From: Anaerolineales bacterium
Lineage (GTDB): Bacteria > Chloroflexota > Anaerolineae > 4572-78 > J111
DNA length: 64,000 nucleotides
Direction of reading: 5' to 3'
Assembly: GCA_020634855.1 (NCBI GenBank)
Contig: JACKAU010000010.1
Coordinates: 186,001 to 250,000 of the forward strand
Positions 25,947 to 34,555 of the stretch are shown piece by piece (position 1 is the first letter of the stretch; every line of letters begins with the position of its first letter). The notes under the pieces are model-generated. The model was given only the letters and a program-made list of their open reading frames with translations. It was not told where the DNA came from and searched no databases. The translations under genes and the position numbers were made by a program.

Positions 25947-26013
25947 GCCACGAATTACACGAATTTTCACTAATTTTAGGGTTATATTCGTGTTAATTCG
26001 TGCAATTCGTGGC
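25947..26013. repeat. 19-bp near-perfect inverted repeat (TTCGTGG type)
   Basis: The left arm 25947-25965 (GCCACGAATTACACGAATT) and right arm 25995-26013 are complementary with one mismatch around a 29-base loop. It lies between convergent genes and may act as a bidirectional terminator. Sequences of this AATTCGTG type recur in many unrelated bacterial genomes. Confidence 0.7.
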
Positions 26014-26046
26014 TGATTTTTGTCAATTACATAAGTCGTGAATTAT

Positions 26047-27396
26047 TTATTTGTAGACCCCGTACGACTTGCCGGTATCAATCAAGGCATGCAGATTTGC
26101 CGGGTTGGTGTCATCCATTACGGCGCCGTTGGCCAGGATATAACCGCCGTCCTGGGCGACGTCATCAATTAACTGTTTGACGTAAGTTTCAATCTCCTGG
26201 GGCGTGCCGGCTTTCATCATCGAGCCGGGGACGTTGCCGCCAAAGCAGGCCCAGCCGCCCAGTTTCTTCTTAGCCTCTCTCATGTCGGTGTGATCAAACA
26301 GCCAGATGGTTGACCCGGCCGGAATATCCGGGTCGGTGATGATATCCAGCCGTTGATTGTAGCCGCCCTCCACAAACAAGTAAGGCACCGTCCCATTGTC
26401 GATTAACCCCAACAACACCGCTTTGAACGTCGGCCAGTAGAACTTCTCAAAATCCTTGTTCGACATGAAACCGTCGGCCCCTTTGTGCAGCGGAATAAAG
26501 ACCATCGGCGTATCGCTAACGGTGGCGTAGCGGACGCCCATTTCAATGGCAATCGGCACAATCCGTTCCATCGCCTCGATTAATTTACCCGGCCGGCGGT
26601 ACATATCCAACATTATGGCCCGTGTGCCGCGCATCGTATCGCCGATGATGTCAAACGGGGCTTTGGTGAAGCTGCCGATGATGTTGGGCAGGCCCAGGGT
26701 GGCGATTGACGCGCCGTCAATAGGGCCAACCGCCGAGATCCATTCCATGACCGCCTGACCGGCTTCGATATAGGTTTTAAAGGCCTCCTGCACCGGGGGG
26801 ATGCCAACGGGGATTAGCCCTAGCCCCACAAACGGGAGTTCGATGATATCGGTGAACGGGCCGAGCATTTGCCACGGGGCCAACGCCCCAAAGGCGCGCG
26901 GCAGGTAGGTGCGCATAAAATAGCCGCTGGGGTCGTTGATGAGCTGGTCGTATTCGTCGGCCAGCATGTACTCGCCTTCCACACATTGATACGAGGTGTC
27001 GGGCGGCGTCCCGTGACCGGGCCAGTTATATATTTTGTAGTCCAGCATGTCGAACACTTTGCCCGGCCCCATCAGGGCGGCGCTGGCCAGGCCATCGGGC
27101 AGGAAGTCGGCGTTAAATTTTTTGAAGGCCGCGCCCAGCTTGTCGTAATCGTACATGGCTTCTTGCACGGTGATGCCGCCATATTCGGCCGGATAGACCC
27201 CAAACCAGGGGATAACCGGCACTCGCTCCGGTTGTTTCAAATCCGTCACATCCTTAATCATCTGGATGCGCTGCCGGTAAGCCTGGGCCGCGTCCGGCGT
27301 GGCAAAATCGATCTCAAGCGACATCCAGCTATTGAACCGAGCCTCCCTTTTTTCGGTGGGAGTTAATTTTTTCCAATTTTCAGGTATGGTAAACAT
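26047..27396 (-). CDS. UroD-family corrinoid-dependent methyltransferase (1)
   Basis: 449 residues with a TIM-barrel uroporphyrinogen-decarboxylase fold. Context (corrinoid protein, pterin methyltransferase, RACo) makes it a MtaA/MtbA/CmuA-like methyltransferase rather than heme UroD. Seen: VPVIPWFGVYPAEYGGITVQ, VFIPLHKGADGFMSNKDFEK, VEGGYNQRL and WACFGGNVPGSMMKAGTP. At the place of the HxC zinc motif of MtbA it has EGG; the later cysteine (WACFGG) is kept. It is last in the minus-strand operon, 14 bases after its paralogue, with AAGGAAG 7 bases before ATG. The methyl donor is unknown. Confidence 0.82.
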   Translation of the reverse strand: MFTIPENWKKLTPTEKREARFNSWMSLEIDFATPDAAQAYRQRIQMIKDVTDLKQPERVPVIPWFGVYPAEYGGITVQEAMYDYDKLGAAFKKFNADFLPDGLASAALMGPGKVFDMLDYKIYNWPGHGTPPDTSYQCVEGEYMLADEYDQLINDPSGYFMRTYLPRAFGALAPWQMLGPFTDIIELPFVGLGLIPVGIPPVQEAFKTYIEAGQAVMEWISAVGPIDGASIATLGLPNIIGSFTKAPFDIIGDTMRGTRAIMLDMYRRPGKLIEAMERIVPIAIEMGVRYATVSDTPMVFIPLHKGADGFMSNKDFEKFYWPTFKAVLLGLIDNGTVPYLFVEGGYNQRLDIITDPDIPAGSTIWLFDHTDMREAKKKLGGWACFGGNVPGSMMKAGTPQEIETYVKQLIDDVAQDGGYILANGAVMDDTNPANLHALIDTGKSYGVYK

Positions 27397-27410
27397 AGTT
27401 GCTTCCTTTT

Positions 27411-28688
27411 TTAATATCCGCCGTATTCTTGGGTGGCTTCGACCCAGACCTTAATCAGTTCCGGGTTGCAGCCCTCTAATTCCAAGACGCTAGAGGTCAT
27501 GATAAAACCGCCATCCTTGCCGACCACCTGACATACTTTCTGGGTGTGCTCGCGAACTTGCTCCGGGGTGCCTCCCACCAGCAGAGGGATCGGCATACCC
27601 CCCATAATGCACATCGTATCGCCGACAATTTCCTTGACCTTGAAGATGTCGCTATCCTGGAAAGACCCCATCGTCTTGCCCGGCGGCAGTTCCGCCAGAT
27701 AGGGCAGGCGCTGGTCCCAGACGCCTTCGTAGTAGGCCCAGGGGGTGATCCCGGCTTCGATTAGTTGTAGCATCATCTCTTTTAACTGCGGCCAGTAGAA
27801 CTTCTCGAACTGTTTGAGCGACATGAAACCGTCTGAACCTCGGTGCAGCGGGATAAAAACGTAGGGGCTGCCGATGGCGCGGGTGGCGGCGATGGCAAAT
27901 TTTAGCTGGATACGTAGCACCTTTTCTTGCGCGGCCAGTAACTTATCGGGTTGGCGCATCATATCCAAGAAAATGCCCCGCATCCCGCGCAGGGTGTCGG
28001 ACATGAAATCGAAGGGGGCCTCGATGAAGACCGCCAGGAAAGGCATCGGGGGAAAGCCCAATTCGGCCATCCGTTGGTTGGAGGCGATAATCTGGCCCAA
28101 CCATTCGGCCTGGGCTTGAGCCGCCTGGCTCATGGCCTGCAACGCCGACACCACCGGCGGCAGGGTCAGCGTGGCGTAGTTTTGCACGACGTTGTAATAG
28201 CCAAATAAGGACATCCCAAAGGGGGGCAGCATGGCCAGCCCCTCCAGTTCGCGGAAGGCGCGGGGCAGGTAAACCCGAACCGCCCAGTCGGATGGGTCTT
28301 CCAGAAAGTCATCGTAATCGTCAGCTTTCATGAATTCTTGTTCGTTGAATTGAAAGGAGCCGTTGGCATCCAGCCCGTAGCCGGGCCATTTGGTCATCCG
28401 GTCGCCGAGCGCCTTACTGGGTTCGGGCGTATGCCAAGCGCCAAAAATCATATCCGGCTGGTAAAGCGCCGCCGCCTGTTCGAGCAGTTCTTGGGCCTGG
28501 TCAGGGTTGTCATACAGCGCTTGCTTGGTAATGCCGCCCATCTCGGCCAGCTTATAGCCCATGCCCAAAATGAGCGGAATCCGGTCGGGTTGCTTCAGTT
28601 GGATGGCGTCCATGACCCGCTTTTGGCGAGCCAGAAATTCCGGCGATGGTATAAATTCAGAGCCTTGAGCATCTTCTGATTCAGACAT
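27411..28688 (-). CDS. UroD-family corrinoid-dependent methyltransferase (2)
   Basis: 425 residues, a paralogue of the next gene. Seen: PDRIPLILGMGYKLAEMGGI, YVFIPLHRGSDGFMSLKQF, YYEGVWDQRLPYL and CIMGGMPIPLLVGGTPEQV. As in the paralogue, EG replaces the zinc-binding HxC of classical MtbA/MtaA; a cysteine in CIMGG remains. It starts one base after the corrinoid-protein stop, with AGGAG 9 bases before the ATG. Two different UroD-like proteins with one corrinoid carrier suggest that one takes the methyl group from the substrate and the other from, or to, a second partner, or that they form a heterodimer. The substrate is not known. Confidence 0.82.
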   Translation of the reverse strand: MSESEDAQGSEFIPSPEFLARQKRVMDAIQLKQPDRIPLILGMGYKLAEMGGITKQALYDNPDQAQELLEQAAALYQPDMIFGAWHTPEPSKALGDRMTKWPGYGLDANGSFQFNEQEFMKADDYDDFLEDPSDWAVRVYLPRAFRELEGLAMLPPFGMSLFGYYNVVQNYATLTLPPVVSALQAMSQAAQAQAEWLGQIIASNQRMAELGFPPMPFLAVFIEAPFDFMSDTLRGMRGIFLDMMRQPDKLLAAQEKVLRIQLKFAIAATRAIGSPYVFIPLHRGSDGFMSLKQFEKFYWPQLKEMMLQLIEAGITPWAYYEGVWDQRLPYLAELPPGKTMGSFQDSDIFKVKEIVGDTMCIMGGMPIPLLVGGTPEQVREHTQKVCQVVGKDGGFIMTSSVLELEGCNPELIKVWVEATQEYGGY

Positions 28689-28689
28689 T

Positions 28690-29322
28690 TTAAGCCGCTC
28701 CTGACCACTGCTTGGCCAGCGATACCGCTGTCATCGCGTCTCGGCCGTAGGCATCGGCGCCGGTGTAAACGCGAATCTGGTCATCAATCTGGCCGCCGCC
28801 GATCATTACTTTGACATCGGTCAAATCGGCGGCTTTGAGCGCCGCCACGGTCTCTTTCATGGGATCGTAGGCCAGCGTTAAAAAGCCGCTCAAGCCGACG
28901 ATGGTCGCTCCGGTTTCCTGGACTTTTGCCACAAAGGTGGCGGCCGGCACATCAACGCCCAAATCGTACACTTCAAAACCGTTGATATCCAGCATAAAGG
29001 CGACAATATCTTTGGCGATGTCGTGGATATCGCCTTCCACCGTGCCGAAGACGATTTTGCCCAATTTCTCGGTTGACCCGGTCTGTTCCTGGATCAGCGG
29101 CTTCACTTTGGCGGAAATCTCTTTGAGCATTTCGCCGGCCAGAATCAACTCCGGCACAAAGCAGTCGCCTTCCTCAAATCGTTGGCCGATAATCTCCATC
29201 GCCTGGCGGCAATCATCCAGTACCGCCAGGGGATCGGCGCCGCTTTCCAACAGCGCATCGGTTATTTCCAGGGCATCATCCTCACGCATATCGGTGATGG
29301 CATCGATTAATTCTTGGGACAT
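28690..29322 (-). CDS. Corrinoid (B12-binding) methyl carrier protein, MtbC-like
   Basis: 210 residues. An N-terminal helical cap (residues 1-90) precedes a B12-binding Rossmann domain. The cobalt-ligating histidine lies in GDIHDIAKDIVAFML. The classical motif is DxHxxG, and here the glycine is alanine. GLSGFLTLAYD and MIGGGQID are the other two B12 contacts. It carries the methyl group between the methyltransferases of this operon and is re-activated by RACo when oxidised. GAGAGGAGCG precedes the ATG. The gene is tightly packed against UroD-like gene 2. Confidence 0.92.
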   Translation of the reverse strand: MSQELIDAITDMREDDALEITDALLESGADPLAVLDDCRQAMEIIGQRFEEGDCFVPELILAGEMLKEISAKVKPLIQEQTGSTEKLGKIVFGTVEGDIHDIAKDIVAFMLDINGFEVYDLGVDVPAATFVAKVQETGATIVGLSGFLTLAYDPMKETVAALKAADLTDVKVMIGGGQIDDQIRVYTGADAYGRDAMTAVSLAKQWSGAA

Positions 29323-29381
29323 AAGGTACGCTCCTCTCTAAAGATCGTTTAGTGGGTCGGGTTGCTGACCCACGGGTCAAG

Positions 29382-30188
29382 TTAATTTTTGGTTGAATCA
29401 AACACACCGGCCCGAAAGGCGCGGGTGTAGTTTAAACAGTGACGATCTCGGCCTAGCACCAGTTCTGCGGCTAAAATGGCCGCCCGCAGTTCCCGATCCA
29501 ACGGATCAAGAATGGCGCTATCCAAGCCGGCGGCCATCGCCAGGGTCAAAAACGCCCGATTGATGTAAGACCGCGCCGGCAGGCCGAACGAGATGTTGCT
29601 CAAGCCGAGGGTGAAATGGACTTCGGGGTAGGATTGATGCAGGGTGCGAATGGTATCGCAAGCGATCATGCCGCTCTGGATATTGGTGCTGACGGTCATG
29701 AGCAAGGGGTCAACGTAAATCGATTTATCGGGGATGCCGGCCGCGCGGGTTGCCGCTATGACTTGGTGGATAATGTCCACCCGCGCTTCCGTATTCTCCG
29801 GCATTTTCTTGCCCCCCATGGCCAGAGCGATCACCTGACAGCCATGTTCGACCACCAGGGGTAAGATACCTTCTAACCGTTCCGGCTCACCATTGATCGA
29901 GTTGATCATCGGTGTTTTGTTGACCGCCTTAGCCGCCTCAGCCAGCGCCTTGGGGTTGGCGCTGTCCAGGCAGAGGGGGGTGTCTACGACCGCCTGAATA
30001 GTTTCAACCAGCCAGATCAAGTCGTCGGCCTCACGGCTAGGGTGAGTGCCGGCATTGACATCGAGCCAGGTAGCCCCGGCTTCGGTCTGTTTTTGGGCCA
30101 GGGATTGAATGAAATCCGTATCTCGCTCGGTGATGGCTTGGGCCACCCGTTTGCGAGTCCCATTGATTTTTTCGCCAATGATTTTCAT
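29382..30188 (-). CDS. Pterin-binding (MtrH/AcsE-like) methyltransferase
   Basis: 268 residues, dihydropteroate-synthase-like TIM barrel that moves methyl groups between tetrahydrofolate and a corrinoid protein. Seen: IIGEKINGTRK at the start, GATWLDVNAGTHPSREADD, LCLDSANPKALAEA, INSINGEPERL, YVDPLLMTVS and FTLGLSNISFGLPAR, all typical of AcsE/MetH-type domains. It probably passes the methyl group from the corrinoid protein to tetrahydrofolate, feeding one-carbon metabolism. AGAGGAG precedes the ATG. A palindromic repeat (30241-30326) separates it from the RACo gene. Confidence 0.9.
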   Translation of the reverse strand: MKIIGEKINGTRKRVAQAITERDTDFIQSLAQKQTEAGATWLDVNAGTHPSREADDLIWLVETIQAVVDTPLCLDSANPKALAEAAKAVNKTPMINSINGEPERLEGILPLVVEHGCQVIALAMGGKKMPENTEARVDIIHQVIAATRAAGIPDKSIYVDPLLMTVSTNIQSGMIACDTIRTLHQSYPEVHFTLGLSNISFGLPARSYINRAFLTLAMAAGLDSAILDPLDRELRAAILAAELVLGRDRHCLNYTRAFRAGVFDSTKN

Positions 30189-30240
30189 ACGCTCCTCTCT
30201 ATGTTATTAGGTTGTTTTTGTAATGACGATGAGTCGATAG

Positions 30241-30326
30241 ACCGACCGCGGCTCGTCGACCGTTGACCGCCGAAAAACAAGCGTATTCGTTAAAGTTCGG
30301 CGGTCAATAGTCAGCGGTCTGCCGTC
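30241..30326. repeat. Palindromic repeat family 1, copy A
   Basis: GACCGCCGAA (30264-30273) and TTCGGCGGTC (30296-30305) form the core stem around a loop with GTATTCGTTAAAG. Outer segments (ACCGACCGCGG, CAGCGGTCTG) extend the pairing. Related copies lie at 44240-44325 (reverse orientation) and 49733-49805. It is inserted between two genes of the corrinoid operon. Confidence 0.75.
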
Positions 30327-30346
30327 AGTAGGTATCAAAATCTAGA

Positions 30347-32200
30347 TCAACTCAAGGCTGTATCCATTAGCAAAGTGGGAAATAACATGCCCAAGGCAAA
30401 CAGGCGATTGAATTTGGGGTAGGTGGTTAGCTCGATGTAGTCGGTGTTGGCGGCAATCTGTTGGGCGCGCGCCCGAACATCGCGGGAGAGTAAGGCCCAC
30501 TTGGCTCCAACCCCGGCAGCGTTGCCCACTTGTTTATACCGCGCCTGAGGCAGCGACGGAAACAGCCCGATGTCGATGGCGCTCTTGATGTTAAGAAACG
30601 AGCCGAAGGCTCCGGCAATAATCACCTCCTTGACCTCTTCCGGGGCGGTGCCGGTGGCTTGAAGCAGCGCCTCAAGCCCGGCCCGAATGGCCCCTTTGGC
30701 CAGTTGAATTTCGTTGACATCATCCTGAGTAATGATCACATTCCGCCCGCTGCCACTTTTCTGGGCGGGCGCCAGCAGAAATTCTGACCCGTGACGACCT
30801 TGGCCTACCCGACCGTTGGCTCGATTGAACCGGCCTCGCTCGTTGATCAACTCCCAGCGGCGAAGTTCAGCCACCGCATCGACAATGCCCGAACCACACA
30901 GCCCGACCGGGAGCGCATCGTCAATCGTTTTGAGCTGAAGGCCGGTTTCGGTCAGCTTGACCGCTTCAATCGCGCCGGCCGCCGCCCGCATGCCGTCGCT
31001 GATATGCGCTCCCTCAAAGGCCGGGCCTGAGGCGCACGAAGCCGACGCCAGAAAAGATTGACCGGGTTTGGCCAGTGCAATTTCGGAATTGGTGCCGATA
31101 TCGATGCCCAGCACGACGTGTTCAGCCTGATCGAGGCCGCTGGCCAGGATCATAGCCACGTGATCGGCCCCGACAAAGCCGCCAATACAAGGTAGTAGGT
31201 GAACATACGCGCCGGGAGCGATGCTTAAGCCCAGGTCACGGGCCTTGACGTCCACAGCCGCGCCGGTGGCCGCCACGTAGGGGGCCACTGCTAATTGATG
31301 CACCGGCAGTTCCAACAGCAAATGGGTCATCGCGGTGTTGCCCACAATGCAGACATCGGCCACCTGATCGCGAGTAACGCCGGCCGCTTGGATCAATTCG
31401 TCGAGTAACTCATCGAGTTTCTGGCGCACCATCACCGCCAGGGCATGTTCGCCATCCGGGTGGCGGCGGGTATAGGTCAGGCGGCTGATTACATCTTCGC
31501 CATAGCCAATCTGTGGATTGAGACCCCCGCTCAGGGCTAATTCTTGGCCGGTAGTCAGATCGACCAGATAGGCGGCGATCTTGGTTGTCCCCAGATCAAC
31601 GGCCAACCCCACCGGCCGAGTACCGTAGGGAGCCAGCCCCACGATTTCAGCGCCACGCAGAAAAGCGGTCATGCGCCAGTTTTGCTGCCGGGCCAGGGTC
31701 GAAATCTGGCGGACAACGGCCGGTTCGGCTACAATGTTCGGCCGATTATGAACTGAGGCCAGAACCGTCGCAATGCGCTCCAAGTCTGAGCGGGGGTCGT
31801 GCAGGGTGGGGGCGGGTACATCGAGGTCATAGGCGTCGATGATTGGGTCGAGCGTTAATTCGCCGCTGACGCCGTCAATCTGCAAACGCTGGGCGGTAAT
31901 CAGGGAACTTTTGGGGACATAGATCTTGACTTGACTGTGGATATGGGCGCTGCAAGCCAGCCGCTGTCCGCCCCGGAGTTCCACGTCTGAAAGAATGTAT
32001 TGTTCGTCTTCCGTGGGGGCCGAAAGTTCACCTTCGAGCATCATCACCCGGCACTGGCCGCAGTTGCCAATGCCGCCACAGGCTGAGGATAGATCGATGC
32101 CGGCCGCCTGGGCGGCCTCCAGCAGGGTGGTTTGGGGGGCGACGTCTACCCGTTTCCCGATGGGTTCAAAATCAACCTCAAAAACGTGGCCGGTGGACAT
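30347..32200 (-). CDS. RACo-type reductive activator of corrinoid proteins
   Basis: 617 residues. N-terminal 2Fe-2S ferredoxin domain with SSACGGIGNCGQCRVMMLEG and a fourth cysteine in RLACSAH. A linker domain follows, then a C-terminal ASKHA ATPase-like domain (DUF4445) with GLAVDLGTTKIAAYLVDL, CIVGNTAMTHLLL, VLGIDIGTNSEIALA and IIAGAFGSFL. It re-reduces inactive Co(II) corrinoid to Co(I) using ATP and low-potential electrons. Its place next to the corrinoid protein and methyltransferases supports this. The start ATG 32200 is 5 bases from the DUF1638 gene. Confidence 0.93.
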   Translation of the reverse strand: MSTGHVFEVDFEPIGKRVDVAPQTTLLEAAQAAGIDLSSACGGIGNCGQCRVMMLEGELSAPTEDEQYILSDVELRGGQRLACSAHIHSQVKIYVPKSSLITAQRLQIDGVSGELTLDPIIDAYDLDVPAPTLHDPRSDLERIATVLASVHNRPNIVAEPAVVRQISTLARQQNWRMTAFLRGAEIVGLAPYGTRPVGLAVDLGTTKIAAYLVDLTTGQELALSGGLNPQIGYGEDVISRLTYTRRHPDGEHALAVMVRQKLDELLDELIQAAGVTRDQVADVCIVGNTAMTHLLLELPVHQLAVAPYVAATGAAVDVKARDLGLSIAPGAYVHLLPCIGGFVGADHVAMILASGLDQAEHVVLGIDIGTNSEIALAKPGQSFLASASCASGPAFEGAHISDGMRAAAGAIEAVKLTETGLQLKTIDDALPVGLCGSGIVDAVAELRRWELINERGRFNRANGRVGQGRHGSEFLLAPAQKSGSGRNVIITQDDVNEIQLAKGAIRAGLEALLQATGTAPEEVKEVIIAGAFGSFLNIKSAIDIGLFPSLPQARYKQVGNAAGVGAKWALLSRDVRARAQQIAANTDYIELTTYPKFNRLFALGMLFPTLLMDTALS

Positions 32201-32205
32201 GATCG

Positions 32206-32940
32206 CTAACCTGCCTTTGGGGGTTGCGCCGGCGACATACCCGGCAAATTACACATTGTGGTGGTGGAGGTTTTGAAATCGGCGTAGCTGATGGTTTGGC
32301 CCGGCTGAGTCACGACAAAATCATCGTCCCATGGGCCAAAGATCAGTTTCGTGACCAGGGTGTCAGAACCGGCAATCTCTTCATAACGCAAGTCGAATTG
32401 CGCGGCGGTGCGCTGGGCATAATCACGATATCGTTCCTGGTCGTGCTGGCCGGTATCGATGTAGGCCAGCCGGGTGTAATGTTTGAGCATTAGCTTGATC
32501 ATGCGATCGGCGCGGGCTTCACCATACCGCTCAACCAGGCGCTTGTGCTCTTCAAAGGGGGTGTCGCTGACTTCGATCCAACCTTTGGTTAGATAGTAGG
32601 TACCCGGCTCCTGGCTGGATTGCGCTTGATAGGCGGCCCGCGAGCCGAGAAAAATAGCGATGCAATCGTCAACGCGGGGAACGACCAGGGTGCAGTTCGT
32701 CGCTTTTAAGCCGACGACAGCCATTGAACACAGTCCGTAACCGAGGAGGATGGTATCGGCTTCGGCGCTGGCGGTATCAATCGTTGTTTGTAGGGTATCG
32801 CGTAAGTTGCCGGGGTTGAGATGAAGGCCAAAATCGAGGATCTCATAGGTCATTTCGGAGGGGAGCAGCGGCAGCATCTCTTCGATGACAGTGGCGCAGG
32901 CAATGACTTTGGTGCGGGCGAAGCGGTTTGAGGCTTCCAT
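32206..32940 (-). CDS. DUF1638 family protein
   Basis: About 244 residues. VIACATVIEEMLPLLP, LLGYGLCSMAVVGLKA, LVVPRVDDCIAIFLGSR, TYYLTKGWIE and a C-terminal NLPGM are features of DUF1638, a family repeatedly found with MtbC-like corrinoid proteins and RACo. The conserved cysteines suggest metal or cofactor binding, but the function is unknown. The start at 32940 is chosen because AGGAG lies 10 bases upstream; a longer frame from 32964 would translate through that ribosome site. It is the first gene of the corrinoid operon. Confidence 0.85.
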   Translation of the reverse strand: MEASNRFARTKVIACATVIEEMLPLLPSEMTYEILDFGLHLNPGNLRDTLQTTIDTASAEADTILLGYGLCSMAVVGLKATNCTLVVPRVDDCIAIFLGSRAAYQAQSSQEPGTYYLTKGWIEVSDTPFEEHKRLVERYGEARADRMIKLMLKHYTRLAYIDTGQHDQERYRDYAQRTAAQFDLRYEEIAGSDTLVTKLIFGPWDDDFVVTQPGQTISYADFKTSTTTMCNLPGMSPAQPPKAG

Positions 32941-33149
32941 AATGCATAGGCTCCTTTGCCCCAAGAGTCAGGTTGATGATAGGTAGGTCTTCCGTGGTTC
33001 TGGGTTTCTTCCCCCTATTATAGTCTTCGCAGCGCGTGTGCGCAATAAGGCATAAGAGTTAGGGTAAATGTTCTAGAAAGAGTTTCACAACCCCAATACC
33101 TGCCCTAGGTAGGGAATATGTACCAGGCCGGCTCAAGCCCAGAAGGGAA

Positions 33150-33461
33150 TCATGCCGGCGTTGTCTCGAATAACGGTTGAATATCCTGTAAATGGTCGGC
33201 ATCTTGCCCGGCCTGCCATAAGTCGTAATTCTTTTGCAAATTCAACCAAAATTCAGCCGACGTGTTGGGAAAAGCCCGCGCTAAACGCAAGCTCATTTCA
33301 GGCGTTACGGATTTGCGTTCGTTGACAATGTAGGAAATGGCCTTACGGGAAACGCCTATTGTTTCGGCTAATTTGGTATTAGAAATCCCCAATGGCATTA
33401 GATAAAGATTTTTGAGTATCCGGCCAGGATGAGCTGGCTGCCTATTCTGTGGTCTCATCAT
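33150..33461 (-). CDS. higA: HigA-type antitoxin (XRE family HTH)
   Basis: About 103 residues. HPGRILKNLYLMPLGISNTK then LAETIGVSRKAISYIVNERK is the helix-turn-helix of HigA/VapI antitoxins. The C-terminus SAEFWLNLQKNYDLW is the family hallmark. It binds HigB and represses the operon. The start 33461 (MMRPQNR) has AGGGGG just upstream and lies 7 bases after the toxin stop, the usual toxin-first order. Confidence 0.92.
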   Translation of the reverse strand: MMRPQNRQPAHPGRILKNLYLMPLGISNTKLAETIGVSRKAISYIVNERKSVTPEMSLRLARAFPNTSAEFWLNLQKNYDLWQAGQDADHLQDIQPLFETTPA

Positions 33462-33468
33462 TAACCCC

Positions 33469-33747
33469 CTAGTGATAATCTTCATAGTCTACTTCGAAAA
33501 TGTCGCCATCTTCAAAGCGGAAAGTTATTCGCCAATTCCCTGAAACCTTAACGGCCCAACGGTTAGCCTGTTTGGGCTGTAATAGGTGCAAGCCTGAGCC
33601 TGGGAAGTTCAAATCTTGAATGGTCGTTGCGGCATTAAGCACATCTATTATATCCACCAGTTTGCCCGCATGTTTAGGTTGAATCCCCCTCTTTGTCCCA
33701 TCGTAAAAGAAGTCCTCTAATCCTTTGTGGCGAAATGACTTAAGCAC
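33469..33747 (-). CDS. higB: HigB-type toxin (RelE superfamily mRNA interferase)
   Basis: 92 residues. MLKSFRHKGLEDFFYDGTKR, GSGLHLLQPKQANRWAVKVS and NWRITFRFEDGDIFEVDYED match HigB/RelE-superfamily toxins, which cut mRNA on the ribosome. It is the first gene of a toxin-antitoxin pair with higA. There is no sign of decay. The adjoining 230 bases upstream hold only its promoter region. Confidence 0.92.
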   Translation of the reverse strand: MLKSFRHKGLEDFFYDGTKRGIQPKHAGKLVDIIDVLNAATTIQDLNFPGSGLHLLQPKQANRWAVKVSGNWRITFRFEDGDIFEVDYEDYH

Positions 33748-33974
33748 GAGTGCTCCCCTTACTCATTCAGAATAACCCCTCCCATAATATAAATTGTAAC
33801 TGATAGGGTGACGCCTGTCAACCCGGCACAAAATCACTCACTGTTGTTTCTAGGCCCAACTCCAAATTTAGATATCGCTGCGTAGCTGCCAGTTTCATCA
33901 GCGGTGTATTATTTGGTGGCAAAGAACGTTCTTTGCTATAATCTGCCGATGATTTTTGGGAGGAATGCCAATTG

Positions 33975-34472
33975 ATGACTATGGAACCAGTGCATTTTAA
34001 TCAGGCAACTGGAAATGCCGGCCAACTTCAGCAGCTTCGGATGTCGGTCGCCGATTTTAGAGCCATGTTGGCCTCGCTGCCGGAAGACGAGCGCAGTGTG
34101 GAGCATAACGAACAATTTAACCAGTTTCGCAAAGAAGCGATGGCGCTACTGGGCCGAGAAGTTGGTGAAGAGGTACCCAGAGCGATAACGGGCGATGTCA
34201 CCACCGACCGTTCGATTTCTTTGATTGTGATATTAGGGGTAATTTTGGCGCTAACCGGTTTGGGGATCAACGCCATTATTTTGGAAGATGTCATCGTTAA
34301 CAGCCTGGGCTGCTGCGTGAGCAGCGGCGGGATGTTGTTGGTGATCGGGGCCTTTGGCGTGTTGGCGATGAAAAACTACCGCGAGCGCGTTAACGATATC
34401 GCCCAACTCCGTGAGCGCTGTGATCTGCTGCTACTGCAAATCGATCACCGGCTACGGATGGGGGGCTGGTAA
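33975..34472 (+). CDS. Small two-TM hypothetical protein
   Basis: About 165 residues. The first 75 are soluble and polar, with a helical DFRAMLASLPEDERSVEHNE segment. Two membrane segments follow (SLIVILGVILALTGLGINAI and GGMLLVIGAFGVLAM), with a Cys-Cys pair (LGCCVSSGG) in the short loop between. The C-terminal helix is charged (NYRERVNDIAQLRERCDLLL). The ATG at 33975 has GGGAGGA 10 bases upstream; an in-frame TTG just before it is less likely. No family recognised. Confidence 0.75.
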   Translation: MTMEPVHFNQATGNAGQLQQLRMSVADFRAMLASLPEDERSVEHNEQFNQFRKEAMALLGREVGEEVPRAITGDVTTDRSISLIVILGVILALTGLGINAIILEDVIVNSLGCCVSSGGMLLVIGAFGVLAMKNYRERVNDIAQLRERCDLLLLQIDHRLRMGGW

Positions 34473-34483
34473 AAGAAGGTGAT

Positions 34484-34555
34484 TGGTAACTGGTAATTGG
34501 TTATTAAAGAGTTTAGGTAAGTCCAATTACCAATTACCAAGAACGAATTACCAGT
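34484..34555. repeat. TAATTGG repeats in inverted arrangement
   Basis: GGTAACTGGTAATTGG units on the left and CCAATTACCAATTACC units on the right can fold back on each other between two convergent genes. The same unit occurs at 25880 and inside the glycan genes. It possibly serves as a terminator. Confidence 0.65.

Noticed and set aside
26047..28688. HemE (uroporphyrinogen decarboxylase of heme synthesis)
   Set aside because: Tight linkage to a corrinoid protein, RACo and a pterin methyltransferase, and divergent active-site motifs, point to methyltransferases.
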